A DNA stretch of 64,000 nt, from assembly GCF_000701265.1 (NCBI RefSeq), contig NZ_KL370761.1, positions 227,408 to 291,407 on the forward strand, read 5' to 3'. This document shows, piece after piece, positions 55,421 to 64,000 of this stretch. The notes beneath the pieces were generated by a model. The model made no database searches. It was not told the DNA's origin and worked only from the letters and a program-made list of their open reading frames with translations. Positions within the stretch are counted from its first letter, which is position 1, and each line of letters starts with the position of its first letter. A program made the position numbers and the translations under genes. The stretch comes from Legionella wadsworthii DSM 21896 = ATCC 33877 (GTDB taxonomy: Bacteria > Pseudomonadota > Gammaproteobacteria > Legionellales > Legionellaceae).

Positions 55421-55493
55421 TGCCGCTGCGCAGAATCGAACTGCGGACCTTTTGATTACGAATCAACTGCTCTACCGACTGAGCTACAGCGGC
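55421..55493 (-). tRNA. tRNA-Thr (anticodon CGT)
   Basis: A complete cloverleaf on the minus strand: acceptor GCCGCTG/CAGCGGC, D-arm GCTC...GAGC, anticodon loop TTCGTAA (anticodon CGT), and T-arm CGCAG-TTCGATT-CTGCG. Discriminator is A and CCA is not encoded. The G-A pair at 27-43 also occurs in E. coli thrW. The 3' 43 bases form the right att site of the element, and the gene stays intact after insertion. Confidence 0.9.
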
Positions 55494-55852
55494 TCTAGAA
55501 AAAGTATACTTAAGTTAGATGATGATGCAACTTATTGGGAACAAAATCTTTGGGGAAAAAAACGTTGCTCGATTTTAGTGAAAAAAAACAAACCATTATA
55601 TGATATTTATGTAATTAAATCTTGTAAAAATGAGCAGCGAGGGTATCTTTTGTAAATATTTTTGTTAATTTAGCGAATTTATGTCCAAACTGATAAAAAT
55701 TCCTTTATAATACGTTGCTTTGGAATTTTTTATATTCCTTTAAAAAAAAATTTAGTATAAATAGGTAAAATATTTCTGCTTTTTTAATTCAGAATAGTTT
55801 TAAAATATTGCAGATGAATATAACATAGCGTCACCCAAAAATATGACAACCT
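55494..55852. other. Gap after the tRNA gene with a possible gene fragment
   Basis: From ~55498 to 55655 the plus strand reads a protein-like tail (DDDATYWEQNLWGKKRCSI, ending NEQRGYLL) with no start of its own; it runs in from the tRNA. It may be the 3' remnant of an interrupted gene. From 55656 to 55852 there is AT-rich upstream sequence of the permease gene. Confidence 0.3.
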
Positions 55853-57328
55853 GTGAGAAACAAACAGCCCGTGAGCAAGACAGATAAAGATAAACCCATT
55901 AAAGACAGTGGTTATAGTCGAAGATTGAAAGACCGCCATGTGCAACTGATTGCCTTGGGGGGAATTATCGGCTCAGGTTACTTTTTAGGAACAGGAGAGG
56001 TGATCAATCTTGTTGGTCCAGCTGTTTTTCTAGCTTATATCTTGGGTGGATTGATTATTTTTCTCACGATGCTCTGCATGGGTGAACTTGCTGTAGCAAT
56101 TCCTATTTCAGGCTCCTTTGTCACCTATACAGCGGATTTCATATCCCCTTCTGTGGCCTGTGGCGTCGGGTGGTCTTATTGGATCAGCTGGGTTGCCTAT
56201 ATTCCCGCCGAATGCGTTGCCGGGGGCATCATTATGGAGATGTTCACTGGAGTAAATGGCTATGTCTGGGCCGTTTGTTTTGGTTTCCTGATTACCTATA
56301 TTAACCTCGCCAAAGTCGATACATTTGGTGAAATTGAATTTTGGCTGGCTTTAATTAAGATTTTGGCTCTATTAGGTTTTGTCATCTTAGCCGTTTTAAT
56401 ATTCTTTGGCTTAATTCAGGGGCCAGAGTCCCATGGTTTCATTGGCAGCAGGTACATTTTAGGCGATGGAGGACTTCTTCCCAATGGAACTATGGCCTTA
56501 CTCACTGCCATGGTGCTTCTGCTGGTGAACTACCAAGGCTCTGAGATTATTGGTCTTGCCGCGGGAGAATCTGAAAATCCTGCGCGAATGATTCCTCATG
56601 CAATTCGCAATGTCACCCTGAGAATACTTTTTATCTACATCATTCCAGTATTTTGCCTGGTACTCATTTTTCCTTGGCAAAAAGCGGGTTTGTCTAACTC
56701 CGTATTTGCAGATGCATTAAATTTCTACAATTTAAAGTGGGCAGGCGCAGTAACCAGTTTCGTGACTTTAAGCGCGACATTATCTTGCGCCAACTCCGGA
56801 TTTTATGGGACAGTTCGCGCCTTAAACGCTTTAGCGCGGGATGGAATGGCGCCGCATACTTTTGCAAAGTTCAACCATAATTCGGTACCCCAAAATGCAG
56901 TGATTGCTACTTTGATTTTCATATGGATTTTGCTTGGAGTAGGCTACTTTTTTGGGCAAACTCAGCTTTATATTGCCCTGCTTCTAGTCTCTGGATTTAC
57001 AGGCTCTCTTGCCTGGATATCTTTATGTACCGCACAAATCCGCTTTAGAAATCGGTTATACCAGGCAGGCTATACTACAGCGAATCTTCGCTATGTGACC
57101 CCCTACTCGCCTTACACTGGAATTCTTGCAATTATCCTGATGTGTATTGCCTTGTTTTTCCTGGTATTAAATAAAGATCCTACTTATAAACTTGCTTTTT
57201 ACATAGGCATGGTAAGTTTCATTGTTCCTATCATCATTTACAAGCTTTTTGACTTATCCAAAAATAGGAAAAAAGTCCTGCATGTGAAAACCCGGGTTAA
57301 GTTTCAAGATCTATTCCCCCCGGTTTAA
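55853..57328 (+). CDS. APC-family amino acid permease
   Basis: This 491-residue protein of the amino acid transporter (AAT) branch has 12 membrane helices. Helix 1 carries LKDRHVQLIALGGIIGSGYFLGTG, the family signature, and GELAVAIPISGSF with EIEFWLALIKI follow. It imports an amino acid with protons; specificity cannot be told. It starts with GTG at 55853 (VRNKQPVSK); no strong ribosome site is seen. Confidence 0.85.
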   Translation: MRNKQPVSKTDKDKPIKDSGYSRRLKDRHVQLIALGGIIGSGYFLGTGEVINLVGPAVFLAYILGGLIIFLTMLCMGELAVAIPISGSFVTYTADFISPSVACGVGWSYWISWVAYIPAECVAGGIIMEMFTGVNGYVWAVCFGFLITYINLAKVDTFGEIEFWLALIKILALLGFVILAVLIFFGLIQGPESHGFIGSRYILGDGGLLPNGTMALLTAMVLLLVNYQGSEIIGLAAGESENPARMIPHAIRNVTLRILFIYIIPVFCLVLIFPWQKAGLSNSVFADALNFYNLKWAGAVTSFVTLSATLSCANSGFYGTVRALNALARDGMAPHTFAKFNHNSVPQNAVIATLIFIWILLGVGYFFGQTQLYIALLLVSGFTGSLAWISLCTAQIRFRNRLYQAGYTTANLRYVTPYSPYTGILAIILMCIALFFLVLNKDPTYKLAFYIGMVSFIVPIIIYKLFDLSKNRKKVLHVKTRVKFQDLFPPV

Positions 57329-57336
57329 TTGCATAT

Positions 57337-57365
57337 AACCCAGGTGATGAATCATAACCTGGGTT
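57337..57365. terminator. Stem-loop between the convergent permease and csaA genes
   Basis: Perfect 9-bp arms, AACCCAGGT and ACCTGGGTT, with an 11-base loop just after the permease stop. There is no clear T-run on either side; possibly a bidirectional terminator. Confidence 0.5.
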
Positions 57366-57411
57366 CATAAGTATTCAGATAATTATTTATAAGAGAATTT
57401 TAGGATAGAGG

Positions 57412-57744
57412 TTAATGCAGCTTTTGACCATTGGGTACTGGAGGCTGGGTGGTTATCAAACAAATAGCCCCATTCTCATCAGAGAAACCAACCAATAGAA
57501 ATTGCGAAACAAACCCTGCAATGTTTTTTTCACCTAGATTAATACACCCTACAACAGAACGTCCAACTAAACTTTCAGGAGTATAATGAACCGTCACTTG
57601 TGCTGATGTTTGTAAGATACCTATATCTTTACCAAAATCTACCCAAACTTTATAGGCAGGTTTATTAGTTCGTGGAAACTCTTCAACTTTTACCACTGTC
57701 CCTGAGCGTAAATCCACTTTTGCGAAATCGTCGTAAGAAACCAT
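57412..57744 (-). CDS. csaA: CsaA-like tRNA-binding-domain protein
   Basis: This 110-residue single OB-fold tRNA-binding domain contains FAKVDLRSGTVVKVEEFPRTNKPAYKVWVDFG, the EMAP-II/CsaA signature shortened here, then GILQTSAQVTVHY and GCINLGEKNIAGFVSQFLLVGF. CsaA is a dimer with export-related chaperone and tRNA-binding activity. Length matches the family exactly. It is followed by the envelope-sugar gene cluster on the same strand. Confidence 0.85.
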   Translation of the reverse strand: MVSYDDFAKVDLRSGTVVKVEEFPRTNKPAYKVWVDFGKDIGILQTSAQVTVHYTPESLVGRSVVGCINLGEKNIAGFVSQFLLVGFSDENGAICLITTQPPVPNGQKLH

Positions 57745-57790
57745 TTAAAAACCTCTTTTCACTTAAGAAGCCTAATCATTTAAAAAACTA

Positions 57791-59659
57791 TTAGGCCATA
57801 GCCATATTCGCAGTATTTAATTCTGGTACCAAACTCTTCAGCAGAATAAATAACTCATCTTCCTGATTGTCTTCACAGGCTGTGTTTAACAACCTCATCG
57901 TTTGAATTAAATCTTCCCAATTGAGTTCACGAAATTTTGCTTTGAATAATTTTTCATGCTCTGTAGAGGCCAATTGCTCGGATTCATGAAACAGCTCTTC
58001 AAACAACTTTTCTCCTGGGCGTAATCCGGTGTATTCAATCATAATGTCTTTTCCAGGCTCTTTACCAGCCAAACGTATCATTTGTTCTGCCAAATAAGTA
58101 ATTTTAACGGGTTCGCCCATATCCAATACAAAAATTTCACCGCCTCGTCCATTCACCATTGCCTGTAAAATCAGCTGGCATGCCTCTGGAATTGTCATAA
58201 AATACCGTTGCATCTCAGGATGAGTCACTTTAATTGGCCCGCCACTTTGTAATTGTTTTTGGAATAAAGGCACGACGCTTCCCGCTGAGCCTAAAACATT
58301 TCCGAAGCGAACCGTAATGAATTGGGTCTTCACCCTTCCATTGAGGTTCTGACAATAGATTTCTGCCACACGCTTCGTCGTACCCATAATATTGGTAGGA
58401 TTGACCGCTTTATCTGTGGAAATCAAAATAAATTTTTCGACATTGACTGCAACACTAGCCTTCGCAACTGTTTGAGTTCCTAGGACATTATTAATTACCG
58501 CAATCCGGATTTGGTTTTGCAATAGCGGAACATGTTTGTAAGCAGCTGCATGAAACACAATTTCAGGTAAAAATTCTGTAAAAAGATGGTTTATTGCCAC
58601 TTCGTCGGTCACACTTATTAATCTAAGTTCCAGTGGAATTTCTGGAAAACTTTGTTTTAACTCGAGTCCGATTTGATATAAATTAAATTCGCTGTTTTCA
58701 ACAATTGCCAAACTGTTAGGTCTAAGCGCTAAAATTTGTCGGCATAACTCTGAGCCAATTGAACCGCCGCCCCCGGTAACCAATACCCTTTTGCCAGCGA
58801 TGCCTGCTGTGAGCCGATCCCATTGCAAATTGATTTGATCCCTGCCCAGCAAATCTTCAATATTAACTGGCCTTAAGGCATTCACTTCTACTCTCCCTGA
58901 AGCAAGAGCATTAAGACTTGGAAGTGTCCTAAATGGAATTTTGCTTTCTTCGCAACTGGTGACAATATGCCGCATTACTGAAGAGCTTGCTGAAGGAATT
59001 GCAATGAAAATCAAATCAATTTTGTATTCCTTCACCCGTTCAGGGATTTGGTTCGTCGTTCCTAAAACTGGTATACCATGGACTTCTAAACCCCTCTTTG
59101 TCAGGTTATCATCAATAAATCCCACAGTTTTATACTGGTTCGAACGTTTTAAATCACGAACCAGGCCTTCGCCAGCCATCCCGGCGCCAATGATCAATAC
59201 TCTTCTTATATTAGGCGATTGATATCCTCTGGCCTGATGATCCCAATACATCCTTCTTAACAATCTATAACTACAAAGCAGAGTAATGAGGATCATGCAA
59301 TACAAAGGAAATACCGAGCGTGGAAGCCCAGTCAAGATGGAAGCAAGATATAAAACAGGTATACCCAACACTGTGGCGGATATAGTAGCTTTTATAATTC
59401 GTACCACATCATTTAATGAGAAAAAGCGCCACAATCCCCGGTATGTTCTGAAATAAAAAAAACAGAAAACCTGAATCACTGTGATTAAAGTCAAACCTAT
59501 CAGAGAATGGGTTGATGTCAATATTTTGGGGAAAGGATGCATGTTGTAACGCAACCAGTATGCTGCATACCAAGCAATGGGAATTGCCGAAATATCACAC
59601 AGCAAAACTGGTAATTTTTTATGCATTTTTTGTAAAAATATTGACACTTTATGTATCAT
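57791..59659 (-). CDS. Membrane nucleotide-sugar 4,6-dehydratase (PglF/WbpM/CapD family)
   Basis: The N-terminal ~130 residues hold four membrane helices. A CoA-binding-like domain (VLIIGAGMAGEGLVRDL) and a long-type SDR domain follow: VLVTGGGGSIGSELCRQ (NAD site, ~297-313), HAAAYKHVPLLQ and STDKAVNPTNIMGTTKR (catalytic region). At 622 residues it is full length. Relatives convert UDP-GlcNAc to the 4-keto-6-deoxy sugar that begins bacillosamine- or legionaminic-type pathways. It is downstream of the glycosyltransferase gene on the same strand, which supports an envelope glycan role. Confidence 0.9.
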   Translation of the reverse strand: MIHKVSIFLQKMHKKLPVLLCDISAIPIAWYAAYWLRYNMHPFPKILTSTHSLIGLTLITVIQVFCFFYFRTYRGLWRFFSLNDVVRIIKATISATVLGIPVLYLASILTGLPRSVFPLYCMILITLLCSYRLLRRMYWDHQARGYQSPNIRRVLIIGAGMAGEGLVRDLKRSNQYKTVGFIDDNLTKRGLEVHGIPVLGTTNQIPERVKEYKIDLIFIAIPSASSSVMRHIVTSCEESKIPFRTLPSLNALASGRVEVNALRPVNIEDLLGRDQINLQWDRLTAGIAGKRVLVTGGGGSIGSELCRQILALRPNSLAIVENSEFNLYQIGLELKQSFPEIPLELRLISVTDEVAINHLFTEFLPEIVFHAAAYKHVPLLQNQIRIAVINNVLGTQTVAKASVAVNVEKFILISTDKAVNPTNIMGTTKRVAEIYCQNLNGRVKTQFITVRFGNVLGSAGSVVPLFQKQLQSGGPIKVTHPEMQRYFMTIPEACQLILQAMVNGRGGEIFVLDMGEPVKITYLAEQMIRLAGKEPGKDIMIEYTGLRPGEKLFEELFHESEQLASTEHEKLFKAKFRELNWEDLIQTMRLLNTACEDNQEDELFILLKSLVPELNTANMAMA

Positions 59660-59779
59660 ACTAAGGATCCTTCACTCATTATACTTATCTTACTTATCAT
59701 GAGATAGTACACTATGTTTGAATCTATCTCACCTAAAAAAAGAATTACAGAGGTAAACCTTTAATGCCCCAAGCTGGTG

Positions 59780-61309
59780 TCATTGCCGGGGTACAATCGA
59801 TGAACGCTCATAGATTTCGTAATGATAACTGGAATCAGATGGTGCCGTTACAAAAGTTTTAATTAAGTGGTATTGATTGTTTTTATGTATCTTTTGTTTT
59901 AAACAAACATCACTAGGTGTATATACTGCCCATCCTTTTTCTACAAGGGAAGTTAAAATGATAAAGGCTGGCTGTAGATTAAAGATGTTTTTACAAAATA
60001 GCTCGTATCGATATTTTGCTGGGTAATGCGCCATTTCCAAATTATTCAAACAGTATGAATCAATAAAATTTAAAGGGCTCGCATAAGGGATTAAGCCGCT
60101 GTCGGCAAGGACCACCCAATCTTTACTCGATGCATGAAGATTTAACCAATCAACCACTCTACCACGTAATTCCTCACCTTTTATTGGATTTTGGCTGAAA
60201 TAGCGATACTCTTTCAAACTCATTGCTGGAATAAAGATAAATAGGATGAGATAAAAACTTATATTGAACATCAATGCAAATAAAGTATCTTCTTTTTTTC
60301 TTATCGAATGCAATAATATATAGAGACCTTGCGTCATTAAAGGTAAAAGTAGCGTAAAAGCTGGTAAAAAAAGTCGATTATAAAATGCAACAACAGGATC
60401 AGAATCAATCAAAAGAATAAGATAAATGACACTCGGTACCCATAAAAAATTATGACGTTTGTCTTTGGCTTTCCATAACGCAGGTAGGGCTAAAATAATC
60501 AAGGGCCAAATTAATTTGAGGTAATGGATGTCTAAAGAAAGTGAATAAGATTGGAACAGACCTTTACAATATACTGAATTGGGAAATAAAAATCCGAAAT
60601 AGGCCAAACGCCAAATCAAGTAAGGACCATAAAATAAAATCAAGGTGAAACAAAAAAACGCAACTCCCTGCCAATAATGTCGACTTTCTTTTATTGGTCT
60701 ATCCCAACAGATCAGTATAAAAAACAACATCATGATTGCAGGCGCTTCTGGCCGGGTCATACCTGCTAAAGTAAGGAAGATACCAGAGGCAACAAAATAG
60801 ACGTTTAAGGAATGACCACGTGAACGAGGTGACAGATTGTAGCCCATCCCCCTCAAACAAAAATATAAGGATCCGCAGATTAAAGATTCATAAACTGCAG
60901 TTTCTAATCCGCTCGTTGCCCAGATGATCTGACCTTTATAAAATAACAGCGCAATACAAGGAAGTAATGATTTACGTTTTGGAAGCCAGAATCGACTAAT
61001 TAAATAAAGGAAATAACAAGTAAGAATTAATCCCAATAATCCAGCCCATTTGAGTACGAGAACAGGATTACCTTTTAGAAGGATGGTGACTAAACCTAAT
61101 ACAACAAAACTAAAATTGGAATAGCCCTCCACTCGCGGAGCATGTAAATTCCAGACTATCCCCTCACCTGCAGCCCAATTCCTGGCATATCGTAAAGAGA
61201 TGTACATGTCGTCAATGGTAAACGACCAAATGGCTTGTATCTGGAGAACCAATAAATAAAAGAACAATAGAATTAGGAGGCTGTCATACCACCTAAAACC
61301 AGATTTCAT
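59780..61309 (-). CDS. Polytopic membrane glycosyltransferase, AftB-like
   Basis: The protein has about 11 membrane helices and a soluble C-terminal domain. Between the first helices is DDMYISLRYARNWAAGEG...RVEGYSNFSF, the loop with catalytic acidic residues typical of polyprenyl-phosphate-sugar-dependent GT-C enzymes of the AftB/arabinofuranosyltransferase type. The frame opens at 61348, but the ATG at 61309 (MKSGFRW) overlaps the upstream TGA as ATGA, so it is coupled to the UbiA-family gene. The pair suggests transfer of a polyprenyl-linked pentose outside the membrane. Confidence 0.75.
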   Translation of the reverse strand: MKSGFRWYDSLLILLFFYLLVLQIQAIWSFTIDDMYISLRYARNWAAGEGIVWNLHAPRVEGYSNFSFVVLGLVTILLKGNPVLVLKWAGLLGLILTCYFLYLISRFWLPKRKSLLPCIALLFYKGQIIWATSGLETAVYESLICGSLYFCLRGMGYNLSPRSRGHSLNVYFVASGIFLTLAGMTRPEAPAIMMLFFILICWDRPIKESRHYWQGVAFFCFTLILFYGPYLIWRLAYFGFLFPNSVYCKGLFQSYSLSLDIHYLKLIWPLIILALPALWKAKDKRHNFLWVPSVIYLILLIDSDPVVAFYNRLFLPAFTLLLPLMTQGLYILLHSIRKKEDTLFALMFNISFYLILFIFIPAMSLKEYRYFSQNPIKGEELRGRVVDWLNLHASSKDWVVLADSGLIPYASPLNFIDSYCLNNLEMAHYPAKYRYELFCKNIFNLQPAFIILTSLVEKGWAVYTPSDVCLKQKIHKNNQYHLIKTFVTAPSDSSYHYEIYERSSIVPRQ

Positions 61310-62193
61310 TGAGCCAATGCCATAAAAGTTAACACCACAAAACACCAAAGATTAATACGAGACAATCTATCACTTAAAAAGACAATGACAGGATCATCAT
61401 TTTCGTTATCTTGTTTTGCAAGCCAGCCAAAACGCCATAATGCAATTGCTGCAAAAGGAACAGTTAACATGAAGTAAAAGGATTCATCCCGGGCATAAAC
61501 AATGTAAAAAATATAAGTAATGAAGGTGACAAAACCTATAACGACTATGAGCCAATGCAAAACAAAAGGATTATATTTCTTTAATACTTTGCGTGTCGCA
61601 TGCTTCAGTCCCAATCTCATTTCCATTCGGCGTTTATTTAAAGCAATAAAAAGGCTTAATAAGGTGGCCGCAACAATTAACCAGGAAGAAATGGGTAATC
61701 CAATTCCCAGGGTTCCTGCTAAGACACGCAATAAAAATCCTGCTGCGATACAAAGCACATCAACAATGGGGATCAGTTTAAAAAGATGGTTATAAGCGAT
61801 ATTGATCACCAAATAAATGCATAAAATGATTGCTAATTTCTTAGAAATAAACCAACCCAGAGTCAGCCCGGTAATAAGCAATAAAAAGAGCATAAAAACT
61901 GCTTCGGATAAGGACACACGTCCGCTTGCTAAAGGTCTATGGCGTTTATGAGGATGTAGGCTGTCTTCCGTTCTGTCTTCAATGTCGTTGTAAATGTATA
62001 CCGCACTGGAGATAAGGCAAAAAGCAAGGGAAGCCAACAAAGCAGGTATAAAGAATCCAGGTGTCGGTGTATAGCAAAACCCCAACATGACAAAGACAGC
62101 TTTAGTCCAGTGGAACATACGGAGAAGCAGAAACATATGTTTGAGCCTCTCCATGAAACTGACATTTTTTATCTCATTTATCAATTCAATCAC
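61306..62193 (-). CDS. UbiA-family prenyltransferase, DPPR-synthase-like
   Basis: This UbiA superfamily membrane protein with ~8-9 helices has YNDIEDRTEDSLHPHKRHRP (the NDxxDxxxD Mg2+/polyprenyl-phosphate motif and the HP-K-RP extension). That pattern is characteristic of decaprenyl-phosphate phosphoribosyltransferases rather than quinone enzymes. Such enzymes make the lipid pentose donor precursor. The frame opens at a GTG at 62250; a GTG at 62193 with AGGAAAAAAG upstream is the better start. It overlaps the glycosyltransferase gene by ATGA. Confidence 0.8.
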   Translation of the reverse strand: MIELINEIKNVSFMERLKHMFLLLRMFHWTKAVFVMLGFCYTPTPGFFIPALLASLAFCLISSAVYIYNDIEDRTEDSLHPHKRHRPLASGRVSLSEAVFMLFLLLITGLTLGWFISKKLAIILCIYLVINIAYNHLFKLIPIVDVLCIAAGFLLRVLAGTLGIGLPISSWLIVAATLLSLFIALNKRRMEMRLGLKHATRKVLKKYNPFVLHWLIVVIGFVTFITYIFYIVYARDESFYFMLTVPFAAIALWRFGWLAKQDNENDDPVIVFLSDRLSRINLWCFVVLTFMALAQ

Positions 62194-62530
62194 CTTTTTT
62201 CCTATAAAAAATACAGCTTGAGTGAAGTAAAAGATAATTAGGGAGAACACTTTTGGTACAATCCAGGTTTGATTTTCGTATCACCCAAGTTTCACTACCC
62301 ACACCCTTTGAAAATACAAGAACTCAAGATATTTTATTAAAAGTAACACAATCTTAAAAAAATGCATCATTTCAAAAACTTATTCATTAAATATTATAAA
62401 AACATCAACCAAAATGGATCAATTTAGTAAAAAATAATCAAATAAGATTGCATTTATACAATTACGAAGTAAGATAAAATATACAAAAGGAATTATACCT
62501 ATAAAGAATGCCAATGGATGGGGGAACATT

Positions 62531-63808
62531 ATGCACTTTATTCTTACACCTGGACGTATCTCAAAGTTTGACACCTTACGAAAAGATTACCAAGCAGAAA
62601 AGCATGTCGATTTGAATGCAAAACCTTCAATGATAGGCACACCCATCTTTTTTGGTGGGACCGATGTCCTCAGTAGAAACAAACAAATTTCATTCCTTGA
62701 AAAAGTTAAAGCAGTGCTTAAAATTCATTTACAGGATGAAGAGGACATTAAAACTCCTGCACAAAAACAAGCCTACATTATTGCAGTGCGATTCATGCTT
62801 GCTGCCAGTTTGTATATTCAAAATCAAATTGGTAGTTCAAAACGGAATTCCGCCTTATATCGAATGATTGAAGATAACTTTGGGATCACGGCCGAAAATT
62901 TTCTGGATGATGAAGACAAAGAAACCTGCTATATCACCGCAGATCGACTGGTTAAAACACCCCATGCTCTTGAGCATGCCAATGCAGCATTGGTAAAAGA
63001 TGGGATTAAGCCTTTTACAGAGAAAGAATGGAAAGAATTTACAGATTTTTTAAAAGAGATGTGCCACAAAAAAGAAGATAAAGATCAGTTTTCAAAATTC
63101 CCTGTAATCTCGCTCACACAACCTTTCTTCGGCACTACTTTTGCCTATGTCGGTGCAACAATGGGCGTTGTTTTAGCTGAAGGCGTCAGTAACTCGACAA
63201 GTGCAATTAGCCCCAGGGTGCAACTGACAGCACTTGTTGGCAGTACATTATTGATTTTTAGTCCAGCAGGTACTACAGGTGTTGCGCTGTTTGCACCTGT
63301 AATTGCAACGAAACTTCTTACTTCATTTTGTACCATCAGTTTGGCGCATATCATAGGAACAGCAGCAGGCTATCTAGGCCAAGGTATTGGTATTGGGGTC
63401 GGTCTTCCTTTTGATGTGGCTTACAACCTACTGTGGTCAATCTGTTCTCTAATCGGCAATTACTACAGTAAAACACCTGAGCTTGCTCGAATTGACGGAA
63501 TTCGGATTGTAGATGGGGCGACGATTATCGCGGGAATACCCATTCAGTTGCTACCGGAAAATACATTACCAGAAGGATGTACCAGGAAAATTTTGGAAAT
63601 TACTGAGGAAGGTGAAATCCGCATTGAAGGAGAAGAAATAAAAAGCAGTGATAAACCCATGCAAATTCCTCCTGAAGTGCTAGATGAATTGAAGAAACAA
63701 TTATCAATACGCACAAAATTCCATGAGGCTACTGAAATTCGACAAGAATCGGAGAAGAAAGAAACTCAGAAGGATGAAGAGAATTCAGGAAGTTTTTCAT
63801 TGGTCTAG
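62531..63808 (+). CDS. Hypothetical protein with hydrophobic centre and acidic C-terminus, effector candidate
   Basis: The N-terminal ~195 residues are soluble and helical. Residues ~200-310 are strongly hydrophobic and Gly/Ala-rich (three to four possible membrane helices, e.g. LIFSPAGTTGVALFAPVIA). The last 110 residues are soluble, with a Glu/Lys-rich tail (QESEKKETQKDEENSG) of the kind that serves as a Dot/Icm export signal. There is no signal peptide. No family is recognised. The ~280 bp before it are AT-rich and should contain its promoter and that of the UbiA gene. Confidence 0.55.
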   Translation: MHFILTPGRISKFDTLRKDYQAEKHVDLNAKPSMIGTPIFFGGTDVLSRNKQISFLEKVKAVLKIHLQDEEDIKTPAQKQAYIIAVRFMLAASLYIQNQIGSSKRNSALYRMIEDNFGITAENFLDDEDKETCYITADRLVKTPHALEHANAALVKDGIKPFTEKEWKEFTDFLKEMCHKKEDKDQFSKFPVISLTQPFFGTTFAYVGATMGVVLAEGVSNSTSAISPRVQLTALVGSTLLIFSPAGTTGVALFAPVIATKLLTSFCTISLAHIIGTAAGYLGQGIGIGVGLPFDVAYNLLWSICSLIGNYYSKTPELARIDGIRIVDGATIIAGIPIQLLPENTLPEGCTRKILEITEEGEIRIEGEEIKSSDKPMQIPPEVLDELKKQLSIRTKFHEATEIRQESEKKETQKDEENSGSFSLV

Positions 63809-63931
63809 TTCAACGTATTATTAATTAGAACAAAGCCTGGTTAGGAGTGATTCTATAGCTGGGCTTGAATTAACCAGGTATGTTGGCGTTTTTGCTATAC
63901 TTTACTTAATATGAAATTAGGACTTTTAATA

Positions 63932-64000
63932 ATGCCTGGTAATGTAGTCTCCCCAGATTCTTCGAAAAAAATCACTATCACTCACGTAAAAATGCAGCAC
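63932..64000 (+). CDS. Start of a gene cut by the window end
   Basis: An ATG at 63932 with TTAGGA upstream opens a frame (MPGNVVSPDSSKKITITHV) that runs to the window edge. An in-frame ATG at 63911 is a less likely start. Too little is visible for a family. Confidence 0.4.
   Translation, partial: MPGNVVSPDSSKKITITHVKMQH

Larger units (their letters stand above)
47391..55463. mobile_element. 8-kb P4-like integrative element in tRNA-Thr(CGT)
   Basis: The right end is the 3' part of an intact tRNA-Thr gene (55421-55493). The left end (47391-47433) is a 43-bp copy of that same tRNA segment with three mismatches. An integrase gene starts 165 bp inside the left repeat. Between them lie a PD-(D/E)XK-like gene, abiEii, abiEi, an AlpA-like regulator, a DUF927 P-loop protein, a small Cys-rich secreted protein and a membrane coiled-coil protein. 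Integrase, AlpA and a primase/helicase-like protein without structural or transfer genes is the layout of P4-like satellites or small genomic islands. Confidence 0.8.

Noticed and set aside
55452..55655. 67-codon frame crossing the tRNA-Thr gene
   Set aside because: It starts inside the tRNA on the opposite strand. Only the part after 55498 looks protein-like, so it is at best a gene fragment.

Overview
The window looks like a chromosomal segment of a Legionella species (genus by inference). The DNA is AT-rich. Several large single genes resemble Dot/Icm type IV effectors: a mitochondrial-carrier protein of the LncP type, a SidE-type phosphodiesterase protein, a Ser/Thr kinase, a leucine-rich-repeat protein ending in a CaaX box, an ankyrin protein with a YopT-like protease motif, and two Fic proteins. 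Most are monocistronic, as is usual for Legionella effectors. Housekeeping genes are few: htpX, nhaA, an asparagine-synthase homologue, an MFS and an APC transporter, csaA, and an envelope-sugar cluster.

Layout. 1-13 kb: effector-like genes (partial kinase-like protein, AlkB-like oxygenase, Rieske protein, LncP, LegK-like kinase, acidic-tailed protein, SidE-PDE protein). 13-18 kb: an L,D-transpeptidase, a two-gene ferritin-like operon with a clear terminator, and a Fic protein. 18-30 kb: the LRR/CaaX protein, an EAL/GGDEF regulator, an htpX gene broken by one base, a hydrolase, a decayed DMT transporter, a P-loop protein with a mitochondrial-presequence-like N-terminus, and the ankyrin/cysteine-protease protein. 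30-38 kb: a GNAT-asparagine synthase pair, an AI-2E permease stub, a second L,D-transpeptidase, NhaA and an MFS transporter. 38-43.5 kb: a tandem HExxH protein and caspase-fold-like protein, then proteins with no recognised domain, one with a Ser/Thr-Pro tail. 43.5-46 kb: a class II Fic protein and a scar zone with degraded alpA and yafQ-like pieces.

47.39-55.46 kb: an 8-kb P4-like integrative element in the 3' end of a tRNA-Thr(CGT) gene. It has a tRNA-fragment direct repeat at its far end, a tyrosine integrase, an AlpA-like regulator, a DUF927 P-loop replication protein, an AbiEi/AbiEii toxin-antitoxin pair with a visible operator, and an unassigned PD-(D/E)XK nuclease-like protein. It carries no virion or conjugation genes. 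Two diverged ~290-bp repeats and an alpA remnant outside it indicate an older related insertion next door.

55.8-64 kb: an APC permease, CsaA, and a minus-strand cluster (PglF/WbpM-like dehydratase, AftB-like membrane glycosyltransferase, UbiA-family DPPR-synthase-like protein) that suggests polyprenyl-linked pentose transfer to the envelope. A hydrophobic effector-like protein and the start of another gene follow.

The most interesting parts are the element with its unassigned nuclease-like cargo, and the effector-like proteins with eukaryotic targeting signals (CaaX, mitochondrial presequence, mitochondrial carrier fold). All functions come from reading motifs by eye; no database search was run.
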